A stretch of 64,000 nucleotides of DNA from Montifringilla adamsi (GCA_017590115.1 JAGGNK010006493.1:186001-250000); one strand, 5' to 3'. Positions 24,001 to 39,000 are shown, counted from the stretch's first letter. Translations and numbers: made by a program. The notes: generated by a model not told the origin, from the letters alone.

Positions 24001-27000
24001 AATAAAGGTGTACTAAGAAGAGAGTGCAGAGCTCAATCCAGCTGCAGCTACGTGACCCAAACCACTCCCTCCAGTCAGGACCAGCATCACCCAACCTGCT
24101 CCATGTGCCATGCTTACTCCACCATAAGGAACCTTCTCCTCTGAAATGAGACCCTCTCTTCCAGCCTGGCAATGACCTGAGGTGTTATCCAATAACACTG
24201 GGGCCCTGGCTACACCCCTCCTGGCTACTGGAAAAAATTTAACTCTCTGCTGGCTAGAACCAGGAGTGAGAGATGCTCACTTATTCAGTATATTTATTTG
24301 TTTCCCAGTTCTTGACACATGTTGTCAAGATAATAAGACATACTAAAATTACACAATTTTAGTGGCATTCCTTTCTTCTCTTTTTCTGGTACACAGATTT
24401 CACACACAGCTTTTATTCCACTCACACTCAAGTTTTTTTGGGTTTGGGGTTTTTTTTTAAATACGGCTTTAAACTTACAGAGGGCAGGGTTAGATGGGAT
24501 ATTGGAAAGTAATTCTTCCCTGTGAGGGTGGTGAGGCCCTGGCACAAGCTGCCCAGAGAAGCTGTGACTGCTCCTGGATCCCTGGAATTGTTCAAGACCA
24601 GACTGGATTGGGCTTTGGAGCAACTTGGGACAGTGGACAGGGGTTGGGCTGGATGGTCTTCAAGGTCCCTTCCAACCCAAACCATTCCATGATTCTGTGA
24701 TTTAAGAGGAGTATCAGATCACAGAATTAAACTTCACCCTTGGCCCAGTAATTCTGACCCTTTTGGATTTGTCTTCCTCATTTCTAACTTTAATTCTTTT
24801 TTAAAATAAATACAGTTTCATTCTGAGGTGGGTGTGCTTAAGTTTGGCTACATCACTGGCAGCATCTGCTGTTTCTCTGGTTTTCCTGAGATTTCCAAAG
24901 TTGCAAGCAGCTCTCAGGATCACAGCTCCACAGGAGGATGCTTAACACGGATTTCCATGTGTTTTCTCATAATTGCACAAAAAGCTGCTCAGGGAGAGGA
25001 GAAGAGCTCCGGTTATGCTGATGTATCCATAAAACTGCTCTATCCTGCTCATCCCCTGGGCCAGCTGAAGGGATGCAGGCTCCAGGATGCTCACAAGCAT
25101 CCCTGTGCCAGTCCTCAGAAGGCAGATACCATCCTTTGGGAGGGGAGGACTGGCAAGGAGTAGGTTAAGCCGAACAGGGAGCACAGCTGCCTGCCTTAAA
25201 TGGGAGGACTGTGGCTGGGCCAGCTGTCGGGAATCAAGTAATCCCCTAGCAAGCTGGGAGAGGAGAGGCCCTGTGTGGTGTTTTAGGGCTGTGTCGGAGA
25301 CTCAGACAGAAGTTTGGAGAAGCAAGGACTGGGGGAGGTCCTTTCCTGCCACGCTGCTGCTCCACAGGGCCTTTTCTTACCCTTTTTCTGCCTGTAGCCA
25401 TCCTGCTCACACTAAGGGCACACACACCAGCACTGTGTTTTGCTGTCCTCAGCCTGTGGCAAGCCATGACTTTCTCAAGGTAATCCGTTTGTGACTGTTT
25501 TCCCTACAGCACAGGCAACTCCCTTCTTTAAAATTCACCTGTCTCTTCCCACCAACGAGCTTCCAGCATAAATGATGTATGTCACCTGTCAGTCTGCACC
25601 AGTTCCAGACCATGGGCAGCTCTGCTGTTGCTTGAGCAGAACTCTTGCCAGGCAGTGCGGACACTGGCAATGCAGGCAGGAGGTGCACTCGGAAGCCTGC
25701 TGATGACAGAATTGCACTGTAGGTTATTTAGTCACACCTACACAGCACCTTTTGCTCTGTTGCTCAGTGATCATAGCTGCAGGAGGCAGAGATTGGACCC
25801 AGAATGCTTAGGCCACTCACCTGACATAGCGCTGCACTATCAAAAGCCACTGGTAGTTTTCAACATACCAGTTGAAGTGTGTTGTGTTCCTTCAGGGATG
25901 CACTATCTACCTAAGCGGCTAATGGAGTAGTGTATATATAATACACAGCATAAGGCATTCACTGTTACTAATTATGTTAAATTAGGGAAAGCAGAAAACA
26001 AAAATCAAATGTTACTAATAAGTTGATGACTATGACTTATCAAATTTAGTCCTTTGAATTTCTGGAAGGATAGCTAATATTTTTCTCTCAGACATTCATC
26101 TCATTATCTCCAGTCTTGCTGTGAGAATGGAGCGAGTCAGCAGTGTGGTGTGGGCTGGAATATTTATGAGGAAATTGCAGATACTTGAAAGAAGTTCCTT
26201 TCTCTGAGAAATACACAGTGAAATTAAGATGGTTGTAGAGAGGCTGTTTACACGAGAACAGACCACATTAGTGGGCTGATGTAAAAATAATGCTGTGTAG
26301 AAGAGCTTGTGTGTGTGTCTGTGGTTAACATGCTGCTGTGGAGTCAGATTACATTGCTAGCAGAAACTTCCTGTGTGCTTTAAAGCAAGTTACTGGTTCT
26401 TACTAAGATTCTCATCTCTCCTCTTTTAAACGGAAATATTCTTTTGCTTCACAGGATCCTATGAAAACAAGCACACTGCAATACTCAGTGCCATTGTAAG
26501 CAGAGCACATTGGTGCCTTATTGGATTATTAGTGTAACCAGACTCTAACCTCTTCCCCTTCTTGGCCAAGTGAAAAAGAAGCAGAATTTGAGAGAGCTCT
26601 GCCTTTCAAAGCTGACGTGTGAGCAGTGTGTCTACTGCTCGTACAGTGAGCTCTGGCAAGCAATACGTTCCTGCGAGCATTCTGATTTCGTGAAGTTGGG
26701 AGAACAGTGCTGCATGGGGCCATGGATGGGAAGAGCTTTTCTGAGCTTTCTGAAAGAATATACTTGCATATTGGCAGAAAATGCCAGACGTGGGATGAAG
26801 ATTCACATAAAACGTGCCAGCTCTGATATCTGCTGTCAGGCTCTTCAGCTCCAGAGAGGCTGGATCCGAGGCCAGTGATCTGAGGTTGAACAAGGCCAAG
26901 TGCCAGGACCTGTCCTTGGGTCACAACAGCCCCTCCAGCTCCAGGCAGAGCCAGAGGGGCTGGAAAGGGCCAGCAGGAAAGGCCTGGGGGTGCTGGTGGC

Positions 27001-30000
27001 GGTGGCTGAACAGGAGCCCAGGTGGGTAAGAAGGAGCAGGGCACCTTGGGCTGTTCAGCACTGGTGTGGCAGCAGGGCCAGGGCAGTGCCCATCCCCTGT
27101 GCTGGGCACTGCTGAGGCCCCACCTCAAATCCTGGGGTCAGTTTTGAGCCCCTCACAACAAGAAAGATCTTGAGGGGCTGGAGTGTGTCCAGAGAAGGAA
27201 ACAGAGCTGGGAAAGGGGCTCAGCCTGGAGAAAAGGAGGCTCAGGAGGGACCTTCTCGCTCTGCACAACTCCCTGACAGGAAGGGGCAGATGGTGGGTAG
27301 GTTGGGCTCTGCTTCCAGGGACCAAGAGACAGGACAAGAGAAAATTACCTCAATCTGTGCCAGGGGAAGGTTTAGATTGGACATTAGGGAAAATTTCTTG
27401 ATGGAGAAAGTTGTCCAGCCCTGGCTCAGACTGCCCAGGGCAGTGATGGAATCACTGTCCCTGGAGGGATTTAAAAGACATGCAGATATGGCACTTGATG
27501 ACTTGATTTAGTTGGCCTTGGCAGTGTTAGGTTTATGTTTGGACTCGATCATCTCAAGGATCTTTTCCAACCTAATGAGTCTGTTGACCCATGATGGCTT
27601 GAGAAGCTCCTGTATACTCCTCTAGCTGTATGTGAATGGTCATTTTTCATTGCTGTTATAGACCAAAGGCAGGAAAAAATCAAACCCTCCTGTTCTTGTT
27701 TTCTCTCCATTACAGAAACAGGAGGTGTGTGGAAACCTGACTTTGCAGCATCATATGCTTGAACCAGTGCAAAGGATTCCTCGTTATGAGCTTCTCCTGA
27801 AGGACTATTTAAAGAAACTTCCAGAAGAATCTCCAGACAGGAAAGATGCTGAAAGTACATGTAAACGCCTCTCTGTCTAAAAGCACAATGAAATCTTGGG
27901 CAGTTTTTCTTCACGTGTTCCAATACTTAGAACGGGGACTATGGTAGAAATGGAGATTTGAATTAATCAAATTATTGCCAAACAAAGGGATTTTGAATGC
28001 TTTTGGAGTTGAGAGGAAAAGGGTTGGAATGCCTGCTCTAGGAATGAAAGCAGCTTTGGCAAATAAACAGTAACAATATGTTGAAGTTTGCTGTAGTAGA
28101 ACATCTAACTTTTTTTGTTTAATCCATTGTGTGGCTAAGGACAAAGACAGGAAGACATCCTCGCAGTAGCCAGTGGAAGAAAGGAAGAATGATTTTAAAT
28201 TTCTATTGTTTTTAAATGCGTATTTCTTGCCAAGAAAGCCAGGTAGACTCTGTTATATGGTGAAACAGGAGAAATGGACTTCTCTTGATTAGTAGGAGTT
28301 TTTGATCTCAACCAAAACAGTGTCCATATCACCATAAGCAGGCAAGCCCTGTTTTAGGAAAACAATCTTAAAAATATGCTTGGGAAGACATAAGTGAGAC
28401 TTCACTTTTAATAGTGATTCCTAGAAAGTGAGGGTTCTTTGTCAATGTGTGCTTTGGCTCATCTAGATTTCTAGGAGAGAAAGATGAAACATAGATCAGT
28501 TGAACAGGTAGAACTGATTGCGTCTATAATTGCTTACGTATCATCAGTTTTGAAGGAAAAACTACTCAGGTGAACCTGTTCCCCAAGGTGCTATTAAAAG
28601 ATATATTCTAGAGAATGCATAACTGTTGGTACCTTTATTGCAGAGTCTCTGGAGCTGATATCGACAGCAGCAAACCATTCCAATGCAGCCATCCGGAAGA
28701 TGGTGAGTAGCAATTCCAGAACGGAATTGTGATCTGACTGAAACACGTGGCTGAACTGAGGGTCTCCCATTGCAACAGGTCCAGTACAGTAAATGGAGAG
28801 GAATATCTGCCTATCATTCAGGCTTTAAACATGTGTTGGCTGTCTGAGTTCTTTTTGTTGTAAATGCAGTTTTCTGTGGCTTGCTGGGCTTAAATTCCAC
28901 CTCCCTCATTCTGAAGGACCCAATTAGCTGAAAAAGGAAGTCTTCATAAAACTCGTTATTTGCTTTTCCTTGAAAAGTGTTGAAAGTATTCTAATTAGCC
29001 CCATTCACAACGTGTCCTTGCAGATTTTCACACTGTTTTTTTAGTCCTACAGTTCTTAAACAGAATTAGGGTTGTTTGATTTGATTTTGACCCATCTTAA
29101 ATGCACAGAATGTGCATTTTGCATGCATCAGTAGCTTCAGAAAGCTGTGCTTCAAAAGCTGGGCAATCAGACTGTGAGGATTTTGGACATTACCACATGT
29201 TTTACTTATAGAAGAGCTAGTGCATTACCATTAAAGTAAATGGGCTTTACAGCTGCAGATGTTATCCCTTTGGGACACCCAGGTGTCTCAGGATATTTTG
29301 TATCAAACAGACCTGAAATGGTGTGTATCTAGCTTAGCACCCATTGAACATTTGGGGGTCCGAGGTTTATATTCACTTCCCTATCAGGCCATTACTTCCT
29401 CCCCCAGCTGGTGGGGACACCATGAGACCACGTTTCCTGTGGCTGCTATGGGGAAGTAGCCAGCTGATGTCTGTGTATTGCCAGTACGTCTGAAAACATA
29501 GTTAGGAAACCATCTGTTTCTATTTAAGTCTGGCATGTTCTCTTGATAAGGATATATTTTGGTGGAAATTTTTCTGGTTTCAGGCCTCTTAACAACTTCT
29601 GGGGGCTTTGTACAGTATCTCTGCAGATACCAGAAATATGAAACAACTTGTTGCCTCATTGGTTTCTGTGTCGGTTGCTTTTTCTGTTAGTACACAAGAA
29701 CCCATTGGAAAAGGCTGCTATAATAATTTTGCTGCATGAGGTCCAAGCCAGACTGAAAGGAAAGTGAATGCTGTAGCAAAATCCACAAAAGTTAGTGGAG
29801 GGTTGAATTAATTGTTGGCTGCTTACTCCTGTTGTGGTGCAGTAGAAGAAATAAATCGTGCTTCCATTATTTGGTAACATACAGGTCTCCAACTTGGCCA
29901 TTGATTTTATTGGACATTGCTTCTAAAGTTCCAAAGATTAATATTTGGACTTGATGATCTTAGAGATTTATTTCAACCTTTATGATTCTATAATACGTAT

Positions 30001-33000
30001 TTATTGTTGAATAGTAATAGTCTAAAAGTATCAAATAAATTTATCTCAAAATGTCATTAAATGGTACAATCCAAGTATAACTAATCCAGTATGACTAATT
30101 CAGAGTGGGGAAAAGGACTGAAGAGTATGCAAAGCAATAGTGGAAGACTGTTTTCTTTCAACTTACATACATTTACCACAGAAATTAAACAGTGGGCAAT
30201 AGACCACATGGAATAATTTTTTTAAAATTTAAACTGCTGGGGGTTTTTACTGGCAGGAAAAGATGCATAAGCTTCTGGAAGTCTATGAGCGCCTGGGTGG
30301 TGAAGAGGATATTGTTAACCCAGCCAACGAGCTCATTAAAGAAGGACACATTCAGAAACTTTCAGCAAAGAATGGCACAGCACAGGATAGGTATTTATTC
30401 CTGGTGAGTGTTTCAGTTGCTCTTTTATTTTCAGGGCTGTGCTCAGGTTGGATGGGCCTACGAGCATACTGGTCTAGTGGAAGGGTCCCTTCTCATGGTA
30501 GGGGGTGGAACGAGATAGGCTTTAAGGTCCTTTCCAACCCAAACCATACTTTGAATCTATGATCCTGTGGTATGTTTCCATCTTCCCAAGCTTAAAGACA
30601 AAAAGCATTCACCAACTGAGCAGCAGTTTTCTCTTGTAACTTTTTCCTCAAGGATTTCCTTCTTTCTTCCATGCTGTACCTTTGCTGGCACAAAGAGGTC
30701 TTTTCCATCTTCCCCCTCAGAGGCTGAGTTTTTGCAGAGTGCCACAGGAAGTGGTTTCCAGCCAAACCACCTTGCTGCAGGAGATGGCCAGCTCTCGCTG
30801 GCACTGGGAGAAGGGCTCTCGTCCTTTCAAGGCAGTCCAATTCAGAGGGAGGGGCAGAAGGGAGAAGTGACTGTCTGAAGTGTTTCTGTCTGCCCACTTC
30901 TTTCGGTGACGATCCACCAGCCTCACTTTCACCTTACATCTCTTCTTGAGAGCTATGTCTTAGAGTAAAACACACCAGAGCCCTAAATTTTCATAGTGCA
31001 GGCTGTGTCCAGCATGTAACTGCCTAAGCTAAACTGTTGCCTCATTGCAGTTTAACAGCATGGTGCTGTACTGTGTGCCAAAACTGAGGCTGATCGGCCA
31101 GAAGTTCAGTGTCCGAGAGAAGATGGACATTGCAGGACTGCAGGTTTGCATCTCTTCTTTTCCCTTTTTTTAATATTCTTGATAGCTTTGGATCCCTGCT
31201 GAATCTACATACATAACATTACATGAATGTAAAAACATAATAGAATTCTAAAACCCGGCTTAGCCAGGTGAGGGTTGGCTTCTTCTCACAGGTGATAGGA
31301 TGAGAGGAAGCAGCCTCAGGTTGCACCAAGGGAGGTTTAGGTTGGTTATTAGGGAATATTTCTTCACTGAAATGGTTGTCCAGCCTTGGCACAGGGTGCC
31401 CAGGGAAGTGTGAAGTCACCATCTCTGGAAGTGTGCAAAAAACCTATGGATGTGGTACTTGAGAACATGGTTTTGTGGTGAATGTGATGGTGCTGTTTTG
31501 ATGGTTGGACTTGAGAATCTTAAAGGTCTTTTCCAACTTTAGTGATTCTATGATTCTTTCTCTTTTCGGGTTTTTTTGGTTGGTTGATGTTATGAACCAG
31601 TTTAATACAGAAGACCAAAGGAAACTAAGCCTCTGTGAATAAAATGGATTGAACGCAGAAAGGTTTGAAATATACCCCAAAACTTGATTAAAATCAAATG
31701 AAGTTAGATGTTGGTGCTGAAAAAAAGTGGTATATTTTATTTAATAGTAAAAGAGGCAAAGAGAAAGAAAGAGAAAATAAGTACAGAAATAGAAAAAGAG
31801 GTTTCCATGAGTGGGGAGAAAGGGAGAGGCTAACATGGGTTAGGTGGAAGTATATAGCCCTTCCCAGGATCCCAACAACATTTCATTGCTCCCCTCCATC
31901 TGCTGTTCTTGGTGGTGAGAGTCCCCCTGCCGTGTGTCACTGGAAAGCATGGAGTCCAGTGGATTAATAAAGTGGTTTGGGCCAGGTGGGAACACCCACA
32001 CGCCTCCCCTGAGTAGGGCACGTTTGACACTGTCCTTTGCAACACCATGGATCTGTTGCATCATCTCTGGTGCAGGGTCTGGGGAGCCCTCTGGGGGGGG
32101 TGTCTTTGATGGGTCATGACTCTGCTGTCCTTCTTGTGGATGCGGCTTTTGCCAGGTTGAAGGGGCCCACAGCTGACCTCCTCTGCACAGCAGAGGATGG
32201 GTGTTCACTGCTTGAATCAGAGGCTTTTTCATCTCACACCCAAAACCTCTCCTCCCCCTACCCTTTGGTGTGAGGGTCTGTTCCAGCCTGGCAGCTGACT
32301 GGCTGTGACCTCTACCCTGAAGGTGCTAAGCTTGATCCCTCTCTGAATGTATTCTTCTCCCCTGGCTCACTTTATCTTATCTTCATCAATGAGCAGTGTA
32401 GGGCTCCATTCAGGGTTTTGGTGGTTTCTCTGCAGCTTTTGTACAGTTCTGCTATAACAAGCAAAAGTCTTTCATGGAGATGTTTAAGACATAAATTATA
32501 ACATTTCAGCCTCTGACACTTGGGCTTTTAAAATTTTTATAAGAATCATTCAAAGGGGAGCACAATAATGGTGACCGTGTGACATGTTTGGATTGAGAGC
32601 CTTTCCTTGTCCCCTGGCTGGCACACCTCCCCCTACTGTCATAGGAGTCTGATTGGTGATACAGACACACAATTTTTGTAGCAAGATAGGTAACTATGGA
32701 AACAATCCCTTATTTTTTCTACTTCTATACTTTATTCCACATGATCCTTTCAACTAAGCATTTCAAAGAATGACTGTACTTGTAAGTCATTAAAAATGTT
32801 AGAAAGACAAGTTCAATGAGTAAAAAAGCTGATGTGGTTTTTACAGGTCCAAGAAATTGCCAAGCAAAATGTGGCTCATACATTTTCCATAACAGGAAAA
32901 AAAAGATCATTGGAACTACAAGCCAGGTATGATATTTGTTCTGTCTTTGAAGGTTTGTGAATATGTGTGGAGAAATTGATCTACGGGCTGTGCTAGTGTG

Positions 33001-36000
33001 ACAGAGCTTTAAATCATAAGGTGAGCAGCAGAGGTGGGTAACTTGGATATGTAAGAGAATGTTGGTCTTAAGTCAAAATGTGTTGATTGCCTTTATTGAA
33101 CGCTTACAGTGTTTATAGTAGTCCTTGTAAGGTCCACCGTGTCAACAATTCAAGTATTTTTGGCATTTGGTAATAATTACTGTCAATAATTATCAATAAT
33201 GTTTTTAAAATAGTGGATAGCAAAGCTAAAAATCTAATGGATATAAAGCTGTGAAGCTGTGAATTGAATTTACTGAAAATATTTTAAGTAGAATGATGAT
33301 GTTTTCTCTGTTTTTCTTTTGTTTTAACAGGACAGAAGAGGAGAAGAGGGAATGGATTCATGTTAGTACAAAGCACCAATGACAAGGAGGGCAATCATCA
33401 TGCAGGCAGCATTTGAAATCATTGTTTTGGGGTTCTGAATTAATGTGGCTGTGCAGGGAAGCTGGGTGGGCTAGTGTGGTGGAGTTGCTCATGGAGAAGT
33501 GTGGAGCTCAGTCAGGGTCCCAGTGCTGACCAGCTGGCCCCAGAAAGTATCTGGGTGCTCCAGCTGGGCTCGCCTTTCCTGCATTCCTCAAGCCCAGTGA
33601 GGCATCAAACTTTGAATATTCTTCCAATTTGACTTGTAAAGATACTGCCTGGTGGCAGTCTTAGTTTTTCACTGAAGCAATTATGGGTTTAACGCCACCA
33701 CTTAAGGTTTTTAAGTTTCCCTTTCATTTATACAAGTGTAAGGGTTTTTCACCAAATGACAATCCCACCCATCTTCCTATGTGAGAATTTTTTTTTTTTG
33801 TGATGCTTCTCATCTTTGCTAACATCTTTGTCTCAGGTCATTCAAGCCACAATAGAAAAGCACAAACAGAACAGTGAGACCTTCAGAGCTTTCAATAGCT
33901 CTTTTTCACAAGAGGAGGAGCATCCTCCCGATTCCTCAGTAAGTACCAGTGCTTTGTTCTCCTTTGCCAGAACAGTTTTACCAACAGTTAAGACTTGCAC
34001 AGCTAATTTTAAAATAGTGGAGTCTTGTTCTGGATTTTTATATGACATTACAGGGCAGTAATCTCCATTTGTCTGGCTCTCAAATGGGTATCAGTCACAG
34101 TTACTCAGCCATGAAGGTACAGAATTAATTACCCAGGACAATTCAATTGCCAGAGATGCACCAGGCATGTTTTCCAGGCTGGTGGCTTTTTTAACAGAAC
34201 AGGTATAATTCCTCAATGTTATGAGTGCTTAGTTGTCTGGAATGTCATTTGTGTCCCTGGGGGATTTTGTTCATTACTTTTCCCCATCTCATCAGAGATG
34301 CATTTCGGGATTATTTCTTTGATGTTATTTTATTATTATTTAAAATATTTTAAAGACTCAGAAGGAAAATTATGCATTTATAAAGGATCTTAAAATATTG
34401 TCTTATAGATAGTAAATATATTTCAGAAAACTACTCTTCAACTAAATATGTAATATAGTCTTGAAAATTTATTGTTTCTCTACAGCCTTAAGGTATCACT
34501 CTGTGTGATTTGCTAGGAACTTTGTTTTAGAAGTATTGACATCAGGACCGTATCTCTCCATTCAACTTGAAAATGATGGTGATAACCTTAGCCACAGGCA
34601 TTTGCTACAAACTAAAGAGGAATGGGGCCTGAGAGAGCAAAATATTTAGGAATATCATACAGTGCTGCCTATGACTTTTATGACTTCAGACATGGTAGAT
34701 CTTAGAGTAGAGGAAGAGAAGGTCCATCTGCAGAGATTGAATTTTGGGAGCTTTTTATCTTCCCCATCCCTTGCCTCCTAAATTATTTGTTTGGTTTTTT
34801 GTTGTTGTTGTTTTTTGTTTGTTTGTTTGTTTTTTGTTTTGTTTTGGTACCTAACCATTTTTGACATCTCTTGGAGATTCAGGACTGATTTGGCGACTCA
34901 GATAAAAATTCTGGATTTTTTTATCTGCCTGATTTCCCAGGGGCTTCAGGAAAGATGTTGGGTATGCCTTTCATCCCCACATAATCAGATTGACAGTGAA
35001 GATCTTCTCAACACTCTAGAGTCTAGAATCCTGCTAGTGATAGCTGCCAGCAATGAGCCATTTTCAGAATCTGGCATTGTTTACTTATCCTGAACTATTC
35101 ATCAGCTAAAAATGCTTGGGGAAAAAAACAGAAAATAGTCAATTCATGCCTATATTTTTCAGTTAACTTATGGCAGCATTCAGAGCCAGGATGCTTTGAT
35201 GGAAAAAAATATTTTCCTAATAAGCAAATTAATAAGCACACTTCTTTCTATGTAATAAAGACACAGCATCTGGTCAAGTTCATTATTATTATCTTGCTTT
35301 GTAAATTCAATTTGATTTTGCTTCTGTGTTCATGGTGTAGCCTCATATTTATACTCTATGTAAAAGCCAAGCAGAGCAGGAGTCTGGTTTACCCCTGGCT
35401 GTATATTAATGCAGTCTGTACTGAAATTTCTTTAGTGCCAGAATTACTGACCTGCATTTTTAGATTATCTTCTCTAGATAATCAGCTTTGAAACTGATGT
35501 CACAGCTAAATGTGACAGAAATTGCTGTCAGTTAAAACAGGCTGAAAGTATTTCTGTAAGGAAAACTGGACAAATACTGAGAACATTCTAACTGCAATAC
35601 ACCGCACTAGGTAGCATCCACCAGACATATCATCTATGGAATACTGGGCAGCAACTTTAGAGGAAAAACCAACCCTTTTTTTTCCTCTCATGAGTGGAGA
35701 AATGGATATGTATTCATGGATTCCTGTCTGGATCTGTAACAGCTACTAGAAATTAGCCTGTACAAAAAGAGTCAAATTGTTTTTTTCCCATCCTTGGCCA
35801 TACATTTTCTCTCTTACAGTGCTTAGGACTGGTTGCAGTTCATGACCAGTGCATGCAACTCTGACCATGCTTGTGTTTCCCTGCTGACTCACATAAGCTC
35901 ATACCAGCATTTTGGGTTGGTGTCAGCCTGAAATCTGCCTACAGAACACTTGTGGTTTCTGGGAGGTGGAGAGATCTGAAATTTGACCTGCTCTTAAGAT

Positions 36001-39000
36001 TATGCCTGTGCAGGTCTTCAGCAATTAATGAACTCTCCCCTCTCAGGAGGGGCATATCCAGTGTCATTACAAATCAATGCCAGGCCAGGTGATGGTAGCA
36101 GTAGTAATTTTAAAAAGAGTTTTTAGTAAGCTTTCAGGTTCCTTTGTGGTTTAGTTCCTCCATTTTCACCCGCATTTCATAGCATTTCCAGGCTATGTGA
36201 AAGGTTTTTAAAACCATCTAAAAATGTTACCAAGGAAAAGGACCTCTTTCACCACTGCTTCATCTCAGAAGAGTTGGAGGCTCCTGGTGTGGTGATGGAC
36301 CCAGTTTGTGCAGTCTTGGAAGGCTGGCAAGGAAAAGTGCTGCAGAAAGCTGAGCTCTGTGGAAGTGGCATCCCTAGGATGTGAGATTGAGAATGCTTCT
36401 GTTAGATAAACCATGAATGTTAGATGCCCCTGTTTCTTTCCCCGTAGATCTGGGCTGGTTCTGACAAACACGTCAATAACTGTATTGTTACCAGCTCTGA
36501 GACACTGTGAGTGGTAATGTAACAGGGAGAAGTCCTTTTGAAATATTTTCCAGGTAAGAGTAGAGGGTATTTGCTTTTTAGCCCATTATTCCAAATAAAC
36601 AAACAGACATGGGGATCTGAATAGGCAAGTGGAGGAATTTACTCTTTTCCCTAAATTTGCTGGGGTTTTTCTCAAGCTCTTCTTCAAACCCTGTTTTTCC
36701 TCCACATTTTTCTTTTTCCAAGTCCCATCACAGCACACAGATGTCCTTTTACTAGGCAGAGTAAAACCCTGGGTTGATTAGGATTCCAGTGAAAAGACCC
36801 CCCTTTGCAGAGGACTGAGGAACAGATGATGTGAACACCTCAGGGTTGCTGGGTTTTTGCAGAGGCCGAAATAGCTGGTTAGAGCTGAGTAGTGATGCTT
36901 CCCTTAATTCAATTGTATTCCCTGAAGAAGTGCTCTAGGGTGACACAGCCCTGGCCCCGGGGGATGCATTTGCTCCTTTCCTTGCTCTAAAGAGTTGATT
37001 GATAGTATTAGAATATAAATAATCTGATGAGGCATCAGAATGAATAGCTCTTCAATTTGGCCACTCAAACAGAGATTAAACCTTCTTGCTTTAAAATGAA
37101 ACCAAGCCGGTGTGCCAAAATGCACTGGCTATTGGGATAATCTTGAAATAAGAGATGGCCGATTGGCAAAGGAAGAATGATCTATGGGAATAACAGGAGA
37201 ATTTATCATAAATAATCTAATCATTTGAACACCTCGTGTAAACTAGCAAACTCCCTGTAAATTAATTTGCAGATAAGGTGGTTTTCCATTCTTTTTAGAA
37301 TGTTGCCTGTGATTTTGGTACTCAATGTACAAAGCTTATTTGCCCTTTATATGTATTGAATACTACTGAATGTGTATATATATCTATATATATGGCATAC
37401 ATATAGATATATGAATATTATATATGAATGCTATAGAAATATATCTCTATGTGTATTTAGCAATATACATCTCCATAACTGTATAAATGGAGATGCCACT
37501 TCGCATTTATTTAGGGATTGAAATGCATTATGAAGAAGAGAAACGTAACTCTGAGTGGTGTTTTAATAGAGTAAATTTTGTTCCTCTCAGAATCTAGTGC
37601 CTCCACACAGCTTTTGCTGGTCTGGCTGGCAGGCTCCAATAGAGAAGTGTCCTTCAAACTTTGGCACGGGCTTTCTGCAGCATGTGAGGGACAGGCACAG
37701 GTTACACCCAAAGGAAGGTTGGCAATTCAGTGCCATCTGTAAAATCATCCACATCAAAGCCCACCCCATATTTGAGGGTGGCTGAGCACATGTGCAACAT
37801 GTGCACCTGGGGTAGTGGAAGGTGTCCCTGCTCGTGGCAGGGGGCTGGAACAAGATGAGCTTTAAGGTCCCTTTCAACTCAGACCATTCTCTGATTCTGC
37901 GATCTGATTTTATGAATTAAAATGTTCTCACAAGCAAAGAACTGAGGGGCTGAAAGCAAACTCTTTTCCTTTCTCTTCCCCCCACCATCCCCACCTTGTT
38001 TTTCTTTTTTTTTTTTTTTTTTCCTTTTTAAATTTCTTTTTGGTTTTTGGGGGTTTTTGTTTGTTTGTTTGTTTTCTTTTCAGTGTTTAATATAATTGAG
38101 GAAGAATGTCGATGTTGAAACTGTTCTGTGTTATTCTCTTTCTCCTCAGATAGCCAGCACCAGCTCAGTTGAATCAATGCCAGGAGCAGATGGTGGTGGT
38201 GCAGTAGGAGGGGTGAGTAATTTGAAGCTAATACTTTAGTCAGAGCAGTGTTGGGAGGTGGGTTATGTTCCTTTTATAGCAGGAAAAAATAATCATACTT
38301 CGATATAGGTTTTACAGGGTTTCTATCCTGCTGTCTGTGGCCTCAGCTGTGCTGTCATTAGTTTCCTGGCTAAGTTACATCCACAGATAGTTGCTGTTTG
38401 CAGCATCGGGGAATTTGAATCCTGCTCAGATGTGTCACAAAAACCAGGAAATAAACTCTCCAACCAATTTGCTGGGTTAGAAAGTCGACGTTACTTTATT
38501 AACAGTGCTGGATGTGAGGGGGTTTCTCCTCAAAGCATGAATAGACTTCTTAAAGCAACATAACTCCTTCGGTAGTGGATATATGCTGCACGCGCATCAG
38601 AGTTGGTTTCTTCAGTTTGTAGCACTGGGTTTGGAAAGGGGGAGATTTGTCTGGGCTTTTTTTTGTTTGTTTGTTGTTTTGTGGGGATTTTTGGTGTTGC
38701 TTTTTTTTTTTGTTTGGTTTTGTGTGCATGTATTTAAATTGTGATAGGGAGCTACGCTGATTGAAAGGAGAAGGGCAAAAGATACCAGGAAACCTATCTG
38801 ATTAATGCTGTTGCATTGTGTAACTCAGGATTTCATCTCTAGAGCCACATTGTGAGTAACACTTCTTCCACAGTATGCTTTCCATGTTTCTGCTAGTGCA
38901 GAGGAAGAGGTGATAGTACTTTCATATGTCTCCAGCCTGTAAAACATTGGCTGCCACGAAAGGAAAATGTACTTTCAAAGGTATTACTCATTTTGCTCAG

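Larger units (their letters stand above)
23745..27715 (+). other. FGD3 intron 6
   Basis: It is repeat-rich: a solo LTR (23780-24269), a CR1 tail (24473-24704) and a longer CR1 copy (26882-27592). The rest has no recognisable feature. Confidence 0.75.
31144..32846 (+). other. FGD3 intron 10
   Basis: Almost filled by a CR1 copy (31275-31556) followed directly by an LTR-like block (about 31588-32590). Confidence 0.7.
33939..38149 (+). other. FGD3 intron 13
   Basis: It holds a GTTT-type repeat (34795-34850), an AT-alternating tract (37371-37462), a CR1 tail (37803-37905) and a T-rich tract just before the acceptor (37998-38083). No further exon was found. Confidence 0.75.

Noticed and set aside
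26529..27128. Minus-strand open frame of 199 residues
   Set aside because: The Pro/Ala-rich part is the complement of a CR1 copy starting at 26882, and there are no splice sites or recognisable domains.
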